43,096 nt of DNA, taken from assembly GCF_002303925.1 (NCBI RefSeq), contig NZ_MRCS01000055.1, positions 1 to 43,096 of the forward strand, written 5' to 3'. Shown here in pieces: positions 16,694 through 23,941 of this stretch. A program made the position numbers and the translations under genes. Each line of letters opens with the position of its first letter. The stretch's first letter is position 1. Source of the stretch: Pseudomonas sp. ACN8. GTDB lineage: Bacteria; Pseudomonadota; Gammaproteobacteria; Pseudomonadales; Pseudomonadaceae. The notes below the pieces were generated by a model. It had not been told where the DNA came from, searched no databases, and saw only the letters and a list, made by a program, of their open reading frames with translations.

Positions 16694-17122
16694 ATGACCA
16701 AAGTCGACTTCTATATCCTGCCCAGCGCCGATCCTTCGGCACGCCTGGACTTTGCCTGCAAGCTCACCGAGAAAGCCTGGCGCATGGGCCACCGCATCTA
16801 CCTGCACTGCAGCGACGCGGCCCAGCGTGACGATCTCGATGCGCGGCTGTGGGCGTTCAAGGGCGAAAGCTTCGTGCCCCACGGCCCTGCCGACAGCGAG
16901 CCTGAGGGTTTGATTGTCCTGGGGTTGGGCGATGACTGCGGTCAGCATCAGGATTTGCTGGTCAATCTCGACCTGAAAGTCCCGGCCTTCGCCAACAGGT
17001 TCGCCCGGGTGGCGGAAGTGGTCGTGGAGGATCCGACGATCAGAGCGGCCGCGCGGGAGAGTTTCCGTTTCTACCGCGAACAGGGCTATCCTCTGCAAGA
17101 TCACCGATTACAGCGACTCTGA
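16694..17122 (+). CDS. holC: DNA polymerase III subunit chi
   Basis: The chi subunit links the clamp loader to single-stranded-DNA-binding protein on the lagging strand. The 142-residue protein starts with the typical beta-strand VDFYILPS and carries the family pattern AWRMGHRIYLHCSD. It lies 57 bases after pepA and 8 bases before the next small gene, so all three may be co-transcribed. In P. aeruginosa, valS follows this group. Here valS is absent. Confidence 0.95.
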   Translation: MTKVDFYILPSADPSARLDFACKLTEKAWRMGHRIYLHCSDAAQRDDLDARLWAFKGESFVPHGPADSEPEGLIVLGLGDDCGQHQDLLVNLDLKVPAFANRFARVAEVVVEDPTIRAAARESFRFYREQGYPLQDHRLQRL

Positions 17123-17130
17123 GCCTTCCA

Positions 17131-17538
17131 ATGGACACTCCAAAACCGCTGCAACAGTCCGCGCACTTGCTGGATGACCTTGAGTCGATCCGCCAATTGC
17201 TCGGCGATGACAACCTGCAACCGCCCCTGCTGACCGACACGGTCGAGGACGGCGATCAGGAACAGATTCCGATGTTGTTCGACACCGTGAGCGAACCTTC
17301 GCCACCCGTCGTAGCGACCACCCCAGCCCCCATCGTTGAACCCGTCACCACGGCGCCGCCGGCGCCCGCCGCCAGCAAGAACCCGGATGACTTGCTGCAC
17401 CTGGACAGCGAATTGCGCGCCGCCGCGCAGTTGATCATGCAAGACGTTATCGACGATTTCGCCCCGCACATCGAGACCGAAATCAAACGCCGCCTGAGTG
17501 CGCGGCTGGAGCGGTTGTTGAGCCAGTACAACGACTAA
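17131..17538 (+). CDS. Conserved hypothetical protein next to holC, 135 aa
   Basis: I recognise this as the small protein usually encoded between holC and valS in pseudomonads, but not as a characterised function. The acidic N-terminal part (residues 1-50, LLDDLESIRQLLGDD) is followed by a Pro/Ala/Thr-rich linker (about 51-85). The C-terminal helical segment (about 86-135) contains LIMQDVIDDFAPHIETEIK and looks amphipathic. There is no signal peptide or membrane segment. It starts 8 bases after the holC stop, which implies co-expression. Its position suggests a role near DNA replication or tRNA charging, but that is only inference from neighbours. Confidence 0.85.
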   Translation: MDTPKPLQQSAHLLDDLESIRQLLGDDNLQPPLLTDTVEDGDQEQIPMLFDTVSEPSPPVVATTPAPIVEPVTTAPPAPAASKNPDDLLHLDSELRAAAQLIMQDVIDDFAPHIETEIKRRLSARLERLLSQYND

Positions 17539-17559
17539 ACAACCTACGCGGGGCTTTTC

Positions 17560-17642
17560 TGTGGGAGCGAGCCTGCTCGCGATGGAGTGTCAGTCGACAC
17601 CCATGTAGCTGACAGATCATCGCGAGCAGGCTCGCTCCCACA
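17560..17642. repeat. REP pair (REPIN), CGAGC-type, outward ends
   Basis: TGTGGGAGCGAGCCTGCTCG at the left and its exact complement at the right enclose a short segment with GTGTCAG and GCTGACA. It lies between the convergent 3' ends of the hypothetical gene and the TSUP permease gene and is the most symmetric copy in the window. Confidence 0.85.
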
Positions 17643-17669
17643 CAAAGCTCCCCGCCACAGTTTGAATGT

Positions 17670-18437
17670 TCAAGTGCTCAAGTAACGCCCGATCAACGCG
17701 ATCCCGCTGGCCAGCACCAGCCACGTCACCAGACGCACGAACGCCTCGCGGGACAAGCGCATGGTCAGCCGTCGTCCGAACCACAGCCCCAGCACCATCG
17801 CCGGCAATAGACAAACCGCCAGCGCCAGCAACGGCAGATCGGCATACACACCGGCGATTGCAAACAGGCTCAGACGCACCACCGTGCTGCAACTGATCAA
17901 CGCACTCTGGGTGGCCCGGGCCGCCTCCTTGGGCAACCGGCTGTTCAAATAGATCGCATAGAGAAAGCCGCCGCTGCCAAACAACGCGCCAAACATTCCG
18001 CCCACCGTCCCCATCGGCAGCGCCCACGCGGCGGACAACTGCGCCGGACGGACCTTTATCCACAGGCTGTAAATGGCATAGGCGCTGATAAACAGCCCCA
18101 TCAGCAGCAGCAATAGATCGGACTTGAGGTTCAGCAGGAAAATCACCCCCAGCGTGCACCCCACCGCCATGCAGGGCAGTAACCGCAACAACTCCGGCCT
18201 GGCCACGTCACGCCGCGAAGGCAGCAGATTGCCGAATGCCGCGACAAAATCGAGCAGCACCAGCAAGGGCACAATCTTCGACAGCGGCATGAACAGAATC
18301 AGAATCGGCCCCGCCACCAGCGCTGTGCCGAAACCGGCGACGCCGAACACGATATAGGCCAGCGCGATGCCCGCGCCGATGACCATCCAGTCCAGCGGGC
18401 CGAAGGGCCATTGGTTCAACAGTTCGAACACATTCAT
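17670..18437 (-). CDS. TSUP-family (TauE/SafE) membrane permease
   Basis: A 255-residue integral membrane protein with about eight hydrophobic segments and the two-repeat layout of the TSUP/TauE-SafE family. Its members move small anions such as sulfite, sulfonates or organosulfur compounds. The segment GVAGFGTALVAGPIL (residues about 32-46) and its later counterpart GGMFGALFGSGGFLYAIYL are the repeat signatures. The ATG has an AGGAAGA-like sequence upstream. It is a single gene flanked by REP pairs on both sides. The substrate cannot be assigned from sequence. Confidence 0.85.
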   Translation of the reverse strand: MNVFELLNQWPFGPLDWMVIGAGIALAYIVFGVAGFGTALVAGPILILFMPLSKIVPLLVLLDFVAAFGNLLPSRRDVARPELLRLLPCMAVGCTLGVIFLLNLKSDLLLLLMGLFISAYAIYSLWIKVRPAQLSAAWALPMGTVGGMFGALFGSGGFLYAIYLNSRLPKEAARATQSALISCSTVVRLSLFAIAGVYADLPLLALAVCLLPAMVLGLWFGRRLTMRLSREAFVRLVTWLVLASGIALIGRYLST

Positions 18438-18477
18438 TCTTCCATCTTCCTTGAATACCGCTGACGACTTTACCTCC

Positions 18478-18565
18478 TGTAGGAGCGAGCCTGCTCACGA
18501 AAGCGGTGTGTCAGTTACATTATGTTGCCTGACACTCCCTCTTCGCGAGCAGGCTCGCTCCCACA
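18478..18565. repeat. REP pair (REPIN), CGAGC-type, between TSUP gene and xseA
   Basis: Left arm TGTAGGAGCGAGCCTGCTCA (one stem base changed) and right arm GAGCAGGCTCGCTCCCACA surround TGTCAGTTACATTATG and GCCTGACAC. It lies in the divergent region between the permease gene and xseA, ending 56 bases before the xseA start. Confidence 0.8.
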
Positions 18566-18621
18566 AGGGAATTGTGCGGATGCATGGAGATTGACCACCG
18601 AATGCCTTTAAACTGCGCCCC

Positions 18622-20001
18622 ATGATTAAAGATCCCTTTGCAAGACTCGGCCTGGACCGCGAAGTCCTGACCGTCAGCCAGCTCAACGGCCGCGCGCGGG
18701 TGTTGCTCGAAGACGTGTTCAGCAACATCTGGGTCGAAGGCGAAATCTCCAACCTCGCCCGCCCGGCGTCCGGCCACGTGTATTTCACCCTCAAGGACAG
18801 CGGCGCCCAGGTGCGTTGCGCGCTGTTCCGGCAGAACGCGGCACGGGTTCGCCAGGCCTTGAAGGACGGCCTGGCGGTCAAGGTCCGCGGCAAGGTCTCG
18901 CTGTTCGAGGGACGCGGTGATTATCAGTTGATCCTCGACACCGTGGAGCCGGCTGGCGACGGCGCCTTGCGCCTGGCCTTCGATGCACTCAAGGAAAAGC
19001 TCAGCGCCGAAGGCCTGTTCAGTGCCGAACGCAAGGTGCCGCTGCCGGCGCACCCGCAACGCATCGGCATCATCAGTTCGCCCACCGGGGCGGTGATCCG
19101 CGACATCATCAGCGTGTTCCGTCGCCGTGCGCCGCAGGTGCAGTTGACCCTGATCCCTACCGCCGTACAGGGCCGCGAAGCCACTGCGCAGATTGTCCGC
19201 GCGTTGAAACTGGCGGATGCCCGCGGTTTCGACGCACTGATCCTGGCCCGGGGCGGCGGTTCCCTGGAAGACCTCTGGTGCTTCAACGAAGAAGCCGTGG
19301 CCCGTGCCGTCGACGCTTGCGTGACGCCTATTGTCAGCGCGGTCGGCCATGAAACAGACGTTTCGATCAGTGACTTCGTGGCCGACGTTCGCGCGCCCAC
19401 CCCTTCCGCTGCCGCCGAACTGCTGGCACCGGACTCCAGCGATCTGGTACGTCGGGTCGAAAGCCTGCACCGGCGGTTGGTGATGCGCATGCGTGATCGC
19501 TTGATGCGCGATCGCCTGCGCCTGGAAGGCATTTCCCGGCGCCTGCGTCATCCCGGCGAGCGCCTGCGCCAGCAAGCGCAACGCCTGGATGACCTGGACA
19601 TGCGCATGCGCCGTGCGTTCGAGCGCAGCCTCAACACCCGTCGCGAACGCTTGATCCGCCTGGAAACCCGTCTGGCCGCACAACATCCGGGGCGGCAACT
19701 GGCAATGCTGCGCCAGCGCCTCGACAGCCTGGCCGAACGCCTGCCACGCGCCATCCGCGAAGGACTGAAGAACCGTCGCCTGCAGTTGCACAGCCAGATG
19801 CAGACGCTGCATGTGGTCAGCCCGTTGGCGACCCTCGGCCGTGGTTACAGCATTTTGCTGGACGAGCGTGGCAACGCCATCCGCAACGCCGCGCAAACCC
19901 ATACCGGCCAGCGCCTGAAGGCCAAGCTGGGCGAAGGCGAACTGCAAGTGCGGGTCGAAGACAATCACCTGACGCCCGTCACCCTTTCTTTACTGGATTG
20001 A
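18622..20001 (+). CDS. xseA: Exodeoxyribonuclease VII large subunit
   Basis: Catalytic and DNA-binding subunit of exonuclease VII, which degrades single-stranded DNA from either end in mismatch and other repair, working with the small subunit XseB. The 459-residue protein has an N-terminal OB-fold (SQLNGRARVLLEDVF, VEGEISNLARPASGH), the catalytic core with ARGGGSLEDLW and VGHETDVSISD, and a long Arg-rich coiled-coil region (about residues 275-400). No good ribosome-binding site precedes the ATG. The next gene starts 3 bases after the stop. In P. aeruginosa xseA lies near guaBA, which is not present here. Confidence 0.97.
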   Translation: MIKDPFARLGLDREVLTVSQLNGRARVLLEDVFSNIWVEGEISNLARPASGHVYFTLKDSGAQVRCALFRQNAARVRQALKDGLAVKVRGKVSLFEGRGDYQLILDTVEPAGDGALRLAFDALKEKLSAEGLFSAERKVPLPAHPQRIGIISSPTGAVIRDIISVFRRRAPQVQLTLIPTAVQGREATAQIVRALKLADARGFDALILARGGGSLEDLWCFNEEAVARAVDACVTPIVSAVGHETDVSISDFVADVRAPTPSAAAELLAPDSSDLVRRVESLHRRLVMRMRDRLMRDRLRLEGISRRLRHPGERLRQQAQRLDDLDMRMRRAFERSLNTRRERLIRLETRLAAQHPGRQLAMLRQRLDSLAERLPRAIREGLKNRRLQLHSQMQTLHVVSPLATLGRGYSILLDERGNAIRNAAQTHTGQRLKAKLGEGELQVRVEDNHLTPVTLSLLD

Positions 20002-20004
20002 TCC

Positions 20005-20826
20005 ATGCCGCGTTTCTTTGCTCCGTTGCTGTTGCTGCTCCTGACCTTCAACGCCCACGCCGACAGCTACATCACCCGCCAGTTGAACAAACCGGTGCCG
20101 GGCGGCGTGGCGGTAGTGGACCTGGGCACGTCCGCCCAAGCGCCAAAAGCCACTTATCAAGGCAAACCGGTGCTGGTGGTCAAGGAACAGAACAACTGGC
20201 TGGCCATTGTCGGCGTACCGCTGACGGTCAAGCCAGGGGCTCAATCGCTCAGCAGCGGCGGTCGTAATCTGAGTTTTACAGTTGGCAACAAGAAATACCC
20301 GGAACAGCGCATCACCCTGAAGAACACCCAACAGGTCAATCCGGACCCGGAAAATCTCAAGCGCATCGAGCGTGAACTGGCCGAGCAGATTGCCGCCTAC
20401 CGCACGTTCAGCCCCAACACCCCGAGCAACCTGCTGCTGGACAAACCGGTGAACGGGCCGCTGTCGAGCAAGTTCGGCGTGCGGCGCTTTTTCAACGGTG
20501 AAGAGCGCAACCCTCACTCCGGCCTGGACTTCGCCGTGGGCGCCGGCACACCGATCAAAACCCCGGCCGCCGGCAAGGTGATCCTGATCGGCAACTACTT
20601 CTTCAATGGCAACACGGTGTTCGTCGACCATGGCCAGGGCTTTATCAGCATGTTCTGCCACATGTCGAAAATCGACGTGAAGGTGGGTCAACAATTGGCC
20701 CGTGGTGGCGTGGTTGGCAAAGTCGGCGCGACCGGCCGCGCGACCGGACCGCACATGCACTGGAACATCAGCCTGAACGATGCGCGGGTCGATCCGGCTA
20801 TCTTCATTGGTGCGTTTCAGCCTTGA
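20005..20826 (+). CDS. M23-family (LytM) peptidoglycan endopeptidase
   Basis: Secreted zinc peptidase expected to cut peptide cross-links in peptidoglycan. The 273-residue product has a clear signal peptide (residues 1-19, LLLLLLTFNAHA) and a middle beta-rich region. The C-terminal LytM domain has zinc-binding residues in NPHSGLDFAVGAG (His and Asp) and the final HMHW motif. It lies 3 bases after xseA, so the two are likely co-transcribed although their functions are unrelated. It resembles the periplasmic M23 enzymes of pseudomonads. A specific gene name is not justified. Confidence 0.9.
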   Translation: MPRFFAPLLLLLLTFNAHADSYITRQLNKPVPGGVAVVDLGTSAQAPKATYQGKPVLVVKEQNNWLAIVGVPLTVKPGAQSLSSGGRNLSFTVGNKKYPEQRITLKNTQQVNPDPENLKRIERELAEQIAAYRTFSPNTPSNLLLDKPVNGPLSSKFGVRRFFNGEERNPHSGLDFAVGAGTPIKTPAAGKVILIGNYFFNGNTVFVDHGQGFISMFCHMSKIDVKVGQQLARGGVVGKVGATGRATGPHMHWNISLNDARVDPAIFIGAFQP

Positions 20827-20850
20827 GATATGTTTTGAGGCGAATACCTT

Positions 20851-20928
20851 CATCGCCAGCAGGCTGGCTCCCACATTGGATCGTGTTCACAATACAAATC
20901 CCCTGTGGGAGCCAGCCTGCTGGCGATG
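20851..20928. repeat. REP pair, CCAGC-type, TGTGGG ends inward
   Basis: CATCGCCAGCAGGCTGGCTC on the left and GAGCCAGCCTGCTGGCGATG on the right form an inverted pair. Here the TGTGGG ends face the centre, the reverse of the pairs at 6222 or 7862. It lies 25 bases after the M23 peptidase stop and may serve as its 3' structure. Confidence 0.85.
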
Positions 20929-21094
20929 ACAGACTCACAGCCATCGAAACTCGATCATGCACACCAAAATCTCAATTGCGCACCAATCAAACCCTGCGCA
21001 ATCATCAAAACAATCTGTGTCGTTACGCACAATAAAATCTCGCAGAACCTTGCCTTTCGAGTATTCCTCTCAATTTTTTTCGACTGCTTGCCAA

Positions 21095-21122
21095 CCTTCA
21101 CCCTCGCGGTTAGGGTTGAAGG
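21095..21122 (+). promoter_or_regulatory. Hairpin covering the ribosome-binding site of the leuA leader ORF
   Basis: CCTTCA-CCCT (21095-21104) can pair with AGGG-T-TGAAGG (21112-21122), a 10-bp stem with one bulge and a 7-base loop. The AGGG that would act as Shine-Dalgarno for the ATG at 21124 lies inside the stem. There is no T-tract behind it, so it is not a simple terminator. Confidence 0.55.
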
Positions 21123-21123
21123 C

Positions 21124-21201
21124 ATGAAAACCTCTCACACCCTCATTCAGCTCCGCCAGCACCGCAGCCTGTGCCTCGTCAGTGCACGACTGCCGGGCTG
21201 A
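21124..21201 (+). CDS. Candidate leuA leader peptide, 25 aa
   Basis: A short ORF, MKTSHTLIQLRQHRSLCLV followed by SARLPG, ends 90 bases before leuA. Five of 25 residues are leucine, and three of those use CTC although CTG is preferred in the genes around it. There is no run of consecutive leucine codons as in enteric leu leaders. Its ATG lies just after a hairpin that hides its ribosome-binding site. I infer a regulatory upstream ORF for leuA, controlled through its translation. This is inference from position and structure. Confidence 0.5.
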   Translation: MKTSHTLIQLRQHRSLCLVSARLPG

Positions 21202-21291
21202 ATCGTGGTGTCTCGTCCCAAACCGTACTCCAAGAACTTTTGATCCACCGGCAGGCCGCCTTTTTTCGGCCCACACAATAAGGATTTCCCG

Positions 21292-22971
21292 ATGAGCATG
21301 CTCAAAGACCCGTCTTCGAAATACCGCGCGTTCCCGACCATCGACATTCCGGACCGCACCTGGCCATCGAAAACCATCACCGCCGCGCCGATCTGGTGCA
21401 GCTCCGACCTGCGCGACGGCAACCAGTCGCTGATCGAACCGATGGACGCCGTCAAGAAGCTGCGCTTCTGGAAAACCCTGGTGCAGGTTGGCGTGAAGGA
21501 AATCGAAGCGTCGTTCCCGGCCGCCTCGCAAACCGACTTCGACTTCGTCCGCACCCTGATCGAAGGCAACCACATCCCTGACGACACCACCATCCAGGTA
21601 CTGACCCAGGGCCGTGAAGACCTGATCGAGCGCACCTTCGAATCCCTGCGCGGCGCGAAGAAAGCCATCGTTCACCTGTACAACGCGACCTCCCCTTCCT
21701 TCCGCCGCATTGTCTTCAACCAGGACAAGGACGGGGTCAAGGCCATTGCCGTGAACGCCGCCAAGCTGTTCGTCAAATACGCGGCCATGCAGCCGGACAC
21801 CGAGTGGACCTTCGAGTACTCGCCAGAAACCTTCAGCGCCACCGAAATGGAGTTCGCCAAGGAAGTCTGCGACGCGGTGATCGAAGTCTGGAACCCGACG
21901 CCCGCGCACAAGATGATCCTCAACCTGCCGGCCACGGTGGAATGCGCGACCCCGAACATCTATGCCGACCAGATCGAATGGTTCGGCCGTCACATCAACC
22001 GTCGTGACAGCGTGATCATCAGCCTGCACACGCACAACGACCGCGGCACTGGCGTTGCCGCCACCGAACTGGGCCTGATGGCCGGTGCCGACCGCGTCGA
22101 AGGCTGCCTGTTCGGCAACGGCGAGCGTACCGGTAACGTCGACCTGGTGACCGTGGCCCTGAACCTCTACACCCAGGGCGTGAACCCTGAGCTGGACTTC
22201 TCCGACATCGACGGCGTGCGCAAAGTCGTCGAAGAGTGCAACCAGATCCAGGTGCACCCGCGTCACCCGTACGTCGGCGACCTGGTACACACCGCGTTCT
22301 CCGGCTCGCACCAGGATGCGATCCGCAAGGGCTTTGCCCAGCAGAAATCCGATGCACTGTGGGAAGTACCGTACCTGCCAATCGACCCGGCCGACATCGG
22401 CCGCAGCTACGAGGCGGTGATCCGCGTCAACAGCCAGTCGGGCAAGGGCGGTATCGCCTACCTCCTGGAACAGGAATACGGCATCAGCCTGCCGCGTCGC
22501 ATGCAGATCGAGTTCAGCCAGGTCGTGCAGCGTGAAACCGACCGCCTGGGCCTGGAAATGACCGCCCAGCAGATCCACGCACTGCTGCACAGCGAGTACT
22601 TGCAGGCCAACACCCCGTACGCGCTGGTCAGCCATCGCCTGCAGGAAGAAAACGGTCACAGCGCCGTTGAAGTGGAAGTGGCCAGCCAAGGCCAGGGCGA
22701 GACCAACCTGCACTGGCGCGGCAAGGGCAACGGCGCCCTGGAAGCGCTGGTGGCCGGCCTGCCCGTACCGGTGGAAATCATGGACTACAACGAGCACGCC
22801 ATCGGCGCGGGTACCAATGCCAAGGCTGCGGCCTACATTGAACTGCGTGTGAACGGTGAACGTGCGGTGCATGGCGTCGGCATCGACGAAAACATCACCA
22901 CCGCCAGCTTCAAGGCCCTGTTCAGCGCACTGAACCGTTCGCTGAGCCAGCCGGAAGCGAAAGCGGCGTAA
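21292..22971 (+). CDS. leuA: 2-isopropylmalate synthase
   Basis: First committed enzyme of leucine synthesis: condenses acetyl-CoA with 2-oxoisovalerate. At 559 residues it belongs to the longer LeuA type. The TIM-barrel catalytic domain has DLRDGNQ (residues 39-45) and the metal-binding HTHND (246-250). A C-terminal regulatory domain (about 430-559) binds leucine for feedback inhibition. The ATG at 21292 has AAGGA upstream; a second ATG is at codon 3. It is a single-gene unit with a long structured leader and a strong terminator behind it. Confidence 0.97.
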   Translation: MSMLKDPSSKYRAFPTIDIPDRTWPSKTITAAPIWCSSDLRDGNQSLIEPMDAVKKLRFWKTLVQVGVKEIEASFPAASQTDFDFVRTLIEGNHIPDDTTIQVLTQGREDLIERTFESLRGAKKAIVHLYNATSPSFRRIVFNQDKDGVKAIAVNAAKLFVKYAAMQPDTEWTFEYSPETFSATEMEFAKEVCDAVIEVWNPTPAHKMILNLPATVECATPNIYADQIEWFGRHINRRDSVIISLHTHNDRGTGVAATELGLMAGADRVEGCLFGNGERTGNVDLVTVALNLYTQGVNPELDFSDIDGVRKVVEECNQIQVHPRHPYVGDLVHTAFSGSHQDAIRKGFAQQKSDALWEVPYLPIDPADIGRSYEAVIRVNSQSGKGGIAYLLEQEYGISLPRRMQIEFSQVVQRETDRLGLEMTAQQIHALLHSEYLQANTPYALVSHRLQEENGHSAVEVEVASQGQGETNLHWRGKGNGALEALVAGLPVPVEIMDYNEHAIGAGTNAKAAAYIELRVNGERAVHGVGIDENITTASFKALFSALNRSLSQPEAKAA

Positions 22972-22988
22972 ACTGTCAGCCGAAAAGC

Positions 22989-23026
22989 AAAAGGCCCCGG
23001 GGTGTGAACCTCGGGGCCTTTTTGTT
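22989..23026 (+). terminator. Rho-independent terminator of leuA
   Basis: AGGCCCCGGGG and CCTCGGGGCCT form a GC-rich stem across a short loop, followed by TTTTTG. It lies about 20 bases after the leuA stop. Confidence 0.9.
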
Positions 23027-23059
23027 TGCCTGTCCGTTTTGCGTTGCCTGTTCTGGCCC

Positions 23060-23125
23060 CATCGCCAGCAGGCTGGCTCCCACAGGAGATCGCATTCCAA
23101 TGTGGGAGCCAGCCTGCTGGCGATG
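23060..23125. repeat. REP pair, CCAGC-type, TGTGGG ends inward
   Basis: CATCGCCAGCAGGCTGGCTC and GAGCCAGCCTGCTGGCGATG flank a short centre (66 bases in total). It has the same orientation and stem type as the pair at 20851, so two such pairs bracket leuA. It lies between leuA and the convergent amidase gene. Confidence 0.85.
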
Positions 23126-23149
23126 AGGTCCTGTCAGGCGCCGCGAATT

Positions 23150-23941
23150 TCAGGTGAACTCGAAGGTATCGGCATCCAGATTCGCCGGAAACCGCGTGCG
23201 ATACGCCGCCAGTTCCGCCGCATCCAGCACCACCTTGAACACCCCGTCAGCCTCCCCCGCACTGAGCAATGTCTCACCCTGGAAATCCAGCACCTGGCTG
23301 TCACCGGTATAGGCAAAGCCCTTGCCGTCAGTCCCGATGCGGTTGACCGCCGCCACATAGCACAGGTTCTCGATCGCCCGCGCCGGCAGCAAGCGGTTCC
23401 AGTGCTGACGCCGCGCACCCGGCCAGTTGGCGGTGTACAGCAGCAGATCGGTGTCCTGGGCGTCACGGCTCCACACCGGGAAGCGCAGGTCGTAGCAAAT
23501 CAGCGGTCGCACGCGCCAGCCCTTGAGCTCGAACTGCACCTGGCGCTCGCCGGGGGTGTAGTGGTTATGCTCACCGGCCATGCGGAACAGGTGACGCTTG
23601 TCGTAGTGCAGCACCTCGCCATCCGGGCGTGCCCACAGCAGGCGATTGCGATGACTGCCATCGGCGGCCTGAACGATCACGCTACCGGTGATCACCGCAT
23701 CAAGCTTTGCTGCCTGAGCCCGCAACCATTTGCTGGCGGGGCCGTTTTCCGCTTCGGCGAGGGCCTCGGATTCCATGGAGAACCCGGTGGTGAACATCTC
23801 CGGCAGAATGATCAGGTCGGCGCCGCGAGCCTGCTCCAGCAACGGCTCGAAATGCTCGAGGTTGGCCTGGCGGTCGTGCCAGGCCAGGGACGTCTGGATC
23901 AGCGCAACGGTCAGCTTGGGCAATGCACTCAGATCACGCAT
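23150..23941 (-). CDS. Nitrilase-superfamily amidohydrolase (omega-amidase-like)
   Basis: A 263-residue carbon-nitrogen hydrolase with a complete catalytic triad: Glu48 in LPEMF, Lys115 in YDKRHLF and Cys149 in ICYDLRF. The sequence MFTTGFSM after the Glu and the position beside a methionine/glutamine-type aminotransferase suggest an omega-amidase (YafV-like) that hydrolyses 2-oxoglutaramate or 2-oxosuccinamate. Its start overlaps the aminotransferase stop by 13 bases, so the two are coupled. The transaminase-plus-omega-amidase pairing is known from methionine salvage. The precise substrate is inferred. Confidence 0.9.
   Translation of the reverse strand: MRDLSALPKLTVALIQTSLAWHDRQANLEHFEPLLEQARGADLIILPEMFTTGFSMESEALAEAENGPASKWLRAQAAKLDAVITGSVIVQAADGSHRNRLLWARPDGEVLHYDKRHLFRMAGEHNHYTPGERQVQFELKGWRVRPLICYDLRFPVWSRDAQDTDLLLYTANWPGARRQHWNRLLPARAIENLCYVAAVNRIGTDGKGFAYTGDSQVLDFQGETLLSAGEADGVFKVVLDAAELAAYRTRFPANLDADTFEFT

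Larger units (their letters stand above)
20827..21291 (+). other. Long leader/intergenic region before leuA
   Basis: The 465 bases hold a REP pair (20851-20928), an AT-richer stretch (about 20940-21080) with the inverted repeat TTGCGCA/TGCGCAA (20976-21001), and a T7 run (21074-21080). After these come a hairpin (21095-21122), a 25-codon ORF (21124-21201), and a GC-rich block followed by T6 (21249-21266). I could not choose a convincing promoter. TAAAAT near 21030 is a possible -10. Confidence 0.6.

Noticed and set aside
18520..19968. 482-codon frame opposite xseA that includes REP sequence
   Set aside because: Shadow of xseA extending into a REP pair, so not a plausible protein.
21124..21201. 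Classical leucine-codon attenuator for leuA
   Set aside because: The peptide has no consecutive leucine codons, and the following GC block has only a weak stem before T6, so the enteric-type mechanism is not supported. It is kept only as a candidate leader ORF.
21070..23100. 676-codon frame opposite leuA
   Set aside because: Shadow of leuA; it crosses the leuA terminator and a REP pair.
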